Of a DNA stretch of 64,000 nucleotides, positions 26,701 through 35,700 are shown piece by piece. The notes under the pieces were generated by a model. The model saw nothing but the letters and a program-made list of their open reading frames with translations, was not told the origin of the DNA and did not search any database. Source of the stretch: Kitasatospora purpeofusca (lineage in GTDB: Bacteria; Actinomycetota; Actinomycetes; Streptomycetales; Streptomycetaceae). A program made the position numbers and the translations under genes. Every line of letters starts with the position of its first letter. Positions within the stretch are counted from its first letter, which is position 1. The stretch is taken from positions 1 to 64,000 of the forward strand of contig NZ_JODS01000040.1 in the NCBI RefSeq assembly GCF_000718025.1, written 5' to 3'.

Positions 26701-29700
26701 TCGGCGAGATCCTCGGCATCGAGGACATCACCGTCGACGACGACTTCTTCGCCCTCGGCGGCCACTCGCTGCTCGCCACCCGCCTGGTCGGCCGGGTCCG
26801 CGCCGACCTCGGCGCCGAACTCGCCATCGGCGACCTCTTCCAGGCCCCGACCGTCGCCGCCCTCGCCGCCCGGCTCGCCGACGGCCCGGCCCGCCCGGCC
26901 CTGCTCCCCGAGTTGCGCCCCGAGCACCTGCCGGTGTCCTTCGCCCAGCGCCGCCTGTGGTTCCTCGGCAAGGCCGAGGGCCCCGCCGCCACCTACAACG
27001 TCACCCTCGCCCTGCGGCTGTCCGGCCCGCTCGACACCGCCGCCCTGGAACGCGCCCTCGGCGACGTGGTCGCGCGGCACGAGTCGCTGCGCACCGTCTT
27101 CACCGAGCTCGACGGCGTGCCGCACCAGCGGGTCCTGGACGGCCCGCCCGGGCCGCTGCTCACCGTCACCGACCGCCCGGCGCAGGAGCTCGTCGGCCAC
27201 CTCTTCGACCTGGCCGAGGACGTCCCGCTGCACGCGTACCTGTGCCCGGAGGGGCCCGAGGAGCACGTGCTCACCCTGGTGCTGCACCACATCGCCGGCG
27301 ACGGCTGGTCGCTGCGCCCGCTGTTCCGCGACCTCGCCGAGGCGTACACCGCCCACCGCGACGGCACCGCCCCCGAACCGCGCCCGCTGCCCGTCCAGTA
27401 CGCCGACTACACCCTCTGGCAGTACCGGCTGCTCGGCGCCGACACCGACCCGCGCTCCCTGCTGTCCCGTCAGCTCGACCACTGGCGCGAGGCCCTGTCC
27501 GGCCTGCCGGACGAGCTGCCGCTGCCGCTGGACCGCCCCCGCCCGCCGGTGCCCACCCACCGCGGCGACGTGGTCGAGCTGGACCTCGACGCCGCCCTGC
27601 ACGCCCGGCTCGCCGACCTGGCCGGCCGGCACGGGGTCACCCTGTTCATGGTGCTCCAGGCCGCCTGGGCCACCCTGCTGCACCGCTTCGGCGCCGGGGA
27701 CGACGTCCCGATGGGCACCCCGCTGGCGGGTCGGCTCGACCCCGCCCTGGACGAGCTGGTCGGCTTCTTCGCCAACACCCTGGTGCTGCGCACCGACCTG
27801 AGCGGCTCGCCCAGCTTCACCGAGCTGCTGGGCCGGGTCCGGGAGGCCGACCTGGCCGCCTACGCCCACCAGGACGTGCCGTTCGAGCGGCTGGTCGAGG
27901 AGCTCAACCCGGCCCGCACGCTGGCCCGGCACCCGCTGTTCCAGGTGATGATCGCCTTCGACAACACCACCGGCGGCGGGCCGGAGTTCCCCGGCACCCG
28001 CGCCTCCTACGAGCCGCTGGGCCTGCCCACCACCCCCTTCGACCTGACCCTCAACCTGTCCGAGCGGCTGGACCCGGACGGCTTCCCGGCCGGCCTCTCC
28101 GGCGGCCTGGAGTTCGCCGTCGACCTGTTCGACCGGGCCACCGCCGAACGGCTCGCCGCCGCGCTGGCCGGCCTGCTCGACCAGGTCGCCGAACAGCCCG
28201 ACCGCCCGGTCGCCGAACTGGACGTGCTCGGCGCCGAGGGCCGCGAGGACCTCGCCCGCTGGCACGACACCGGACGCCCCGGCGGCGAGCCGCTCCTCCC
28301 GGCCGCGTTCGCCGCCCAGGCCGCCGCCACCCCGGACGCCACCGCCCTGGTCTTCGGCGAGCAGCGGCTGAGCTTCGCCGAGCTGGACGCCCGCGCCAAC
28401 CGGCTCGCCCACGGCCTGGCCGGCGCCGGGATCGGCCCCGAGTCGCTGGTCGCGCTCGCCGTGCCCCGCTCCGCCGAGTCGATCGTCGCCCTGCTCGCCG
28501 TGCTCAAGGCCGGCGCCGCCTACCTGCCGCTGGACTCCGACTACCCACGCGACCGGCTGGCGGGCATGCTCGCCGACGCCCGCCCGGCCGCCGTGCTCAG
28601 CACCGACGCCTGGCCGCTGCCCGAGGTACTGGCCGGACACACCGTGCTGCCCGCCGGCGCCGCGCCCTGGGCCGAACTGCCCGCCGACGAACCGGAGGTG
28701 GAGCTCGGCCCCGAGCACGCCGCCTACGTCATCCACACCTCCGGCTCCACCGGCCGCCCCAAGGGCGTCGTGGTCCGCCACGGCGGCCTCGCCCACCTGC
28801 TCGCCTTCCACCGCGCCGGGACCCTCGCCCCCGCCCAGCAGGCCCACCCCGGGCGGCGGTTCGCCTTCGCCGCGACCGCCTCGCTGTCCTTCGACACCTC
28901 CCTCGAAGCGGTGCTCTGGATGGTCGCCGGCCAGGAGCTCCACCTGCTCGACGACGACCTGCGCCGCGACGCGGCCGGCATCGTCGGCTACCTGGCCCGC
29001 ACCGGCGCCGACACCCTCGACGTCACCCCCGCGCTGGCCGAACGCCTGGTCGAGGAGGGGCTGCTCACCGTCGCCCCGCCCGCCGTGCTGATGATCGGCG
29101 GAGAGGCCTGCGGCCAGCAGCTCTGGACCACCCTGAGCGCCGCGCCCGACACCGTCGTGTTCAACCTGTACGGGCCGACCGAGTGCACCGTCGACGCCCT
29201 GCACCACCGCCTGGACGGCGCCGTCGCCCGCCCGGTGATCGGCCGCCCGCTGCCCAACCTCCGCGCCCACCTGCTGGACGCCCGCCTCCGGCCGGTGCCG
29301 GTCGGCGTCCCCGGCGAGCTGTACCTGAGCGGTCCCGGCCTGGCCCGGGGCTACCTCGGCCGCCCGGCACTGAGCGCCGAACGCTTCGTCGCCGACCCCT
29401 ACGACACCGGCGCCCGGATGTACCGCACCGGGGACCTCGCCCGGCGCCGCTCCGACGGCACCGTGGAGTACCTCGGCCGCACCGACCACCAGGTCAAGGT
29501 GCGCGGCTTCCGGATCGAGCTCGGCGAGATCGAGGCCGTGCTCACCGCCCACCCCGCGGTGGTGCAGGCCGCCGTGCTGCCGCACCAGGACGGCACCGCC
29601 GGCACCCGGCTGGTCGCCCACCTGGCCGTCGCGGCCGGCGCCGACCCGGCCGCGCTCGACCTCGCCTCGGTGCGCGCCCACGCCGCCGCCGCGCTGCCCG

Positions 29701-32700
29701 ACTACATGGTCCCGGCGGCCTTCACCGCCCTGGCCGCGCTGCCGCTCAACGTCAACGGCAAGATCGACCGGGCCGCCCTGCCCGCCCCCGACTTCACCGC
29801 CGCCGCCGGAGCCGGCCGGGCCGCCCGCACCCCGCGCGAGGAGATCCTCTGCGGCCTCTTCGGCGAGATCCTCGGCGTGCCGGAGGTCTCCGTCGACGAC
29901 GACTTCTTCGCCCTCGGCGGCCACTCGCTGCTCGCCACCAAGCTGCTGAGCCGGGTCCGCGCCACGCTCGGCGCCGAACTCGGCATCCGGGACGTCTTCG
30001 AGGCCCCGACCGTGGCCGGCCTGGTCGAGCGCCTCGACGGCGCGGACGCCCGCCCGGCGCTGACCGCCGGCCCGCGCCCCGAGCGGCTGCCGCTCTCCTC
30101 CGCGCAGCGCCGGCTCTGGCTGCTCGACCGGATGGAGGGCCCCTCCGCCCTCTACAACATGCCGTTCGCGCTGCGCCTCACCGGCCTGCTGGACCGGGAC
30201 GCGCTCACCGCCGCCCTGAGCGACCTGGTCGCCCGGCACGAGAGCCTGCGCACCGTGGTCGCCGAGCACGAGGGCGAGCCGTACCAGCGGATCCTGACCC
30301 CGGCCGAGGCCGCCGTCCCGGTCGAACTCCTCGACTGCGCACCGGAGTCCGTCGAGGCCGAGGTCGACCGCGCGGGCCGCCGCCCGTTCGACCTGGCGGC
30401 CGAGCTGCCGGTGCGGGTCACCCTGCTCCGGGTCTCCGAGTACGAGCACGTGCTCGTCGTCGCCCTGCACCACATCGCCGGCGACGGCTGGTCGATGGGG
30501 CCGCTGCTGCGCGACCTCACCGAGTCCTACACCCTGCGCCTCGGCGGCGAGCCGCCGCTGCTCGAACCGCTCGCCGTCCAGTACGCGGACTACGCGCTCT
30601 GGCAGCGCGAGCTGCTCGGCGACGAGGCCGACCCGCGGAGCCTGGTCTCCCGTCAACTCGCCTACTGGCGAGACACCCTGGCCGACCTGCCGGAGGAGAT
30701 CGCGCTGCCGGTCGACCGCCCGCGCGGCGCCCGGTCGGGCCACCGCGGCGACCGGGTCGCGCTGCCGATCGACGCCGGACTGCACGCCGGACTGGTCGCG
30801 CTGTCCCGCGAGCACCGGGTGACGATGTTCATGACCCTCCAGGCCGCGCTGGCCGCGCTGCTCACCCGCCTCGGTGCCGGCACCGATGTGCCGATCGGCT
30901 CGGTGGTCGCGGGCCGTTCGGACGAGGCGCTGGACGAACTGGTCGGGTTCTTCGTCAACACCCTGGTGCTGCGTACCGACACCTCGGGCGACCCGGCGTT
31001 CGCCGAGCTGCTGGGCCGGGTCCGGGAGACCGGTCTCGGCGCCTTCGCCCACCAGGACGTGCCGTTCGAGCGGCTGGTCGAGGAGCTCAACCCGGCCCGC
31101 TCGCTGGCCCGGCACCCGCTGTTCCAGGTCGCGATGGTGCTCCAGTCCACCGAGGAGGGGGAGTTGGAGCTGCCCGGCCTGGAGGTCGAGGCACTGCCCT
31201 CGGACACCGGGGTCGCCAAGTTCGACCTCAATGTCACCCTGGAGGAGTTCTTCGGCCCGGACGGCGCGCCCGCCGGTCTGGACTGCGCGATCGACTACGC
31301 CACCGACCTGTTCGACCGGGAGACGGTGGAGGCGATCGCCGCCCGCTTCGGCCGGCTGCTGGCCGCAGTGGTGGCGGACCCGACGGCGCCGATCGGCCGG
31401 ATGGAGCTGCTGGACGGCGCCGAGCGCGCCGCCCTGCTCGCCCCCGCCGCCGCGCTGCCCGCCGAGATCCCGCTCGTCCCCGCCGCGTTCGCGGCCCAGG
31501 TGGCGGCGACCCCGGAGGCCACCGCCCTGGTCTTCGGTGGACTCCGGCTCAGCTACGCCGAGTTGGACGCCCGGGCGAACCGGCTCGCGCACGGCCTGCT
31601 GGCCGCGGGCATCGGACCGGAGGCCGTGGTCGCGCTCGCCCTGCCCCGCTCGGCGGAGACCGTCGTCGCCCAACTCGCCGTGCTCAAGGCCGGCGCGGCC
31701 TTCCTGCCGCTGGACGCCGAGTACCCGCTGGAGCGCACCGCGCACATGCTGGCCGACGCCCGCCCGGCGGCCGTGCTCAGCACCGGGGACTGGCCGCTGC
31801 CCCAGGCGCTGGAGGGCCTGACCGTCCTGCCCGGCGACGCCGACGCCTGGTCGGAGCAGTCCGCCGAGGCCCCGCCGCTGCGAATCGGGGCGGCCCACGC
31901 CGCCTATGTCATCTACACCTCCGGCTCCACCGGCCGCCCCAAGGGCGTCCTGGTGAGCCACGGTTCGATCGCCGCCCTGCTGGCCCAGCACCGGGCGGAG
32001 ACCTTCGCCGGAGCGGAGCGACGGCACGGCCGGCTGAGCGTCGCGCTGACCGCCTCGCTCTGCTTCGACGCCTCCTGGGACAGCCTGCTCTGGCTGGTCG
32101 CCGGCCACGAACTGCACCTGATCGGCGACGAGTTGCGCCGCGACGCGGCCGCGCTGGTGCGCCATGTGCGGGGCACCGGCATCACCGTGGTCAACGTCAC
32201 CCCCTCCTACGCCGAACAGCTCCTCGCCGAGGGCCTGTTGGACGAGGACGGCGAGGACGGTACGGCCCCCGGGGTGCTGCTGCTCGGCGGCGAGGCCGTC
32301 GGCCAGGCGCTCTGGACCAGGCTGCGGGAGACCCCGGGCCTCGGCGGCCACAACCTCTACGGCCCCACCGAGGCCACCGTCGACACCCTGGTCCAGTCCT
32401 TCGCGGACTCCGAGCGCCCCACCCTCGGCCACCCCGTGCTCGGCACCCGCGCCCACGTCCTGGACGAGTACCTGGCGCCGGTCCCGGTCGGCGTGCCCGG
32501 CGAGCTGTACCTCGCCGGACACAGCCTGGCCCGGGGCTACCTCGGCCGCCCGGCGCTGACCGCCGAGCGCTTCGTCGCCGACCCGTTCACCCCGGGGGCC
32601 CGGATGTACCGGACCGGCGACCTGGTGCGGCGCAACCGGGACGGCGGCATCGACTACCTGGGCCGCACCGACGACCAGGTCAAGCTGCGCGGCTTCCGGA

Positions 32701-35700
32701 TCGAACTCGGCGAGATCGAGCAGGCGCTGACCCGCCACGAGGCCGTCCGGCAGAGCGTGGTGACCCTGTACGAGGGGGCCGACGGCGACCGCCGGCTGGT
32801 CGCCCACTGCGCCACCGGCACCTCCGAGAGCGGTGTCGAACTCGCCCAGGAGCTGCGCCGGTTCGCCGCCGAATGGCTGCCCGCCCACATGGTCCCGGCC
32901 GCCGTCGTCCCGCTCGACGCGCTGCCGCTCACCGGCAGCGGCAAGGTCGACCGGCGGGCCCTGCCCGCCCCCGACTTCGCCCTCTTCGCCGGCGGCCGTG
33001 CGCCCCGCACCGCCCGCGAGGAGATCCTCTGCGGCCTGGTCGGCGAGGTGCTCGGCGTCGACCGGGTCTCGATCGACGACGACTTCTTCGCCCTCGGCGG
33101 CCACTCGCTGCTCGCCATGAAGCTGGCCGCCCGGGTCCGCGCCACCCTCGGCACCGAACTCGGCATCCGGGACGTCTTCGAGGCCCCGACCGTGGCCGGC
33201 CTCGCCCAGCGGCTGGACGGCGGCGCCGAGGCCCGGCCCGCGCCGACGGCCGGCCCGCGCCCCGAGCGGCTGCCGCTCTCCTCCGCGCAGCGCCGGCTCT
33301 GGCTGATCGACCGGATGGAGGGCCCCTCCGGCCTCTACAACCTGCCGCTCGCGCTGCGGATCGGCGGCCCGCTCGACCCCGCCGCCCTGGCCGCCGCCCT
33401 GACCGACGTGGTGGCCCGGCACGAGAGCCTGCGCACCGTGATCGCCGAGCAGGACGGCGAGCCGTACCAGCGGATCGTCCCGGCCGCCGAGGCCCTGGTC
33501 CCGTTCGAGCACCGCACCGCCCCGGCGGCCGACCCGGCGGCGGAGGTGGCGGCCTTCGCGGACCTGCCCTTCGACCTCGCCGCCGACCTGCCGCTGCGGG
33601 CCCTGCTGCTGCCCGCCGGCGACGGCGCACAGGAGCAGGGGGAGGCACCGGAACACCTGCTCGTCCTCGTCCTGCACCACATCGCCGGTGACGGCCGCTC
33701 GATGGAGCCGCTGCTGTGCGACCTCGCCGCCGCCTACGCGGCCCGCCGCGACGGCGCCGCCCCCGCGCTGCGCCCGCTGCCGGTCCAGTACGCCGACTAC
33801 GCGCTCTGGCAGCACGAGCTGCTCGGCGACGAGACCGACCCGCAGAGCCCGGCCGCCCGCCAACTCGCCCACTGGCGCGGGACCCTGGCCGGACTGCCGG
33901 AGGAGATCGCACTCCCGGTGGACCGCCCCCGGCGGGCCGACAGCTCCCACCGCGGCGACCGGGTGGTGCTCCCGCTCGGCGCCGAGCTCCACCGCGCTCT
34001 GACCGCCCTGGCGCGCGAGCACCGGGTGACGATGTTCATGACCCTCCAGGCCGGCCTGGCCGCCCTGCTCACCCGCCTCGGCGCCGGCACGGACGTGCCG
34101 ATCGGCTCGGTGGTCGCGGGCCGCTCGGACGAGGCGCTGGACGAGCTGGTCGGGTTCTTCGTCAACACCCTGGTGCTGCGGACCGACACTTCGGGCGACC
34201 CGGCGTTCGCCGAACTGCTGGGCCGGGTCCGGGAGGCGCAGCTCGACGCCCACGCCCACCAGGACGTGCCGTTCGAGCGGCTGGTCGAGGAGCTCAACCC
34301 GGCCCGCTCGCTGGCCCGGCACCCGCTGTTCCAGGTGATGCTGCTGCTGGAGGGCGCGAGCCAGGGCGCCACCGGCGGCGACGTCCCGCTCGACCTGGCC
34401 GGACTGCCGGCCGCGATCGAACCGGTCGGCGGCTACGTCGCCAAGTTCGACCTCTCCGTCGGCATGGGGGAGTCCTTCGACGCCGAGGGCGCCCCGGCCG
34501 GTCTGGAGTGCGCGATCGACTACGCCACCGACCTGTTCGACCGGGAGACGGTGGAGGCGATCGCCGCCCGCTTCGGGCGGCTGCTGGCCGCCGTGGTGGC
34601 GGACCCGGCGGCGCCGATCGGCCGGGTGGAGCTGCTGGACGGCGCCGAGCGCGCCGCCCTGCTGGCCCCCGCCGCCGCGCTGCCGGCGGACGTCCCGCTG
34701 CTGCCCGCCGCGTTCGCCGCCCAGGCCGCCGCCACCCCCGACGCCACCGCGCTGGTCTTCGGCGAGCAGCGTCTGAGCTTCGCCGAACTGGACGCCCGCG
34801 CCGCGCTGCTGGCCGAGCGGCTGCGGGCGGCCGGGGCCGGTCCCGGCACCGTGGTCGCCCTGGCCCTGCCCCGCTCGGCGGAGACCGTGGTCGCCGTGCT
34901 GGCCGTGCTGCGCTCCGGCGCGGCCTCGCTCCCGCTGGACGCCGAGTACCCGGCCGAGCGGACGGCGGCGATGCTCGCCGACGCCGCGCCCGGGCTCGTC
35001 CTCACCGACGACAGCTGGCCGCTGCCGGAACTCCTCGCGGACCTGCCCGTCCTCCCGGTGCACGGCCCCCGCCCGGAGGCCGCCCCGGCCCCGGCCGCCG
35101 CGCCGGACCCGGCGGACGCCGCCTACGTCGTCTACACCTCCGGCTCCACCGGCCGCCCCAAGGGCGTGGTGGTCGGCCACGGCTCGATCGCCGCCCTGCT
35201 CGCCTCGCACCGCGCGCCCACCGGCCCGATCGGCGCGGGCGAACGGGACGGCGGGCGCCGCCGGGTCGCGCTGACCGCCTCGCTCTGCTTCGACGCCTCC
35301 TGGGACGGACTGCTCTGGCTGGTCGCCGGCCACGAACTGCACCTGGTCGGCGACGAGGTCCGGCGCGACGCCGCCGCGCTCGTCCGGCACCTGCGCACCG
35401 AGCGGATCGACGTCCTGGAGGTCACCCCCTCCTACGCCGAACAGCTCCTCGACGAGGGGCTGCTCGACACCGCCGCGCCGCAGGGCCCGGCCCCGACCGT
35501 GCTGCTGCTCGGCGGCGAGGCCGTCGGCCAGTCCCTCTGGACCAGGCTGCGCGAGGCCCCGCACACCACCGCCCACAACCTCTACGGCCCGACCGAGTCA
35601 ACCGTCGACGCGCTGGTCCAGCCGTTCGCGGACTCCGAGCGCCCCTCGCTCGGCCACGCCGTGCTCGGCACCCGGGCGCTGGTCCTGGACGAGCACCTGG

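Noticed and set aside
22497..35576. A very long open frame (over 4300 codons) on the minus strand opposite NRPS 4.
   Set aside because: It is the antisense shadow of G/C-rich third positions: the product is Gly/Val/Gln/Arg-rich without domains, while the plus strand encodes clear NRPS motifs throughout.
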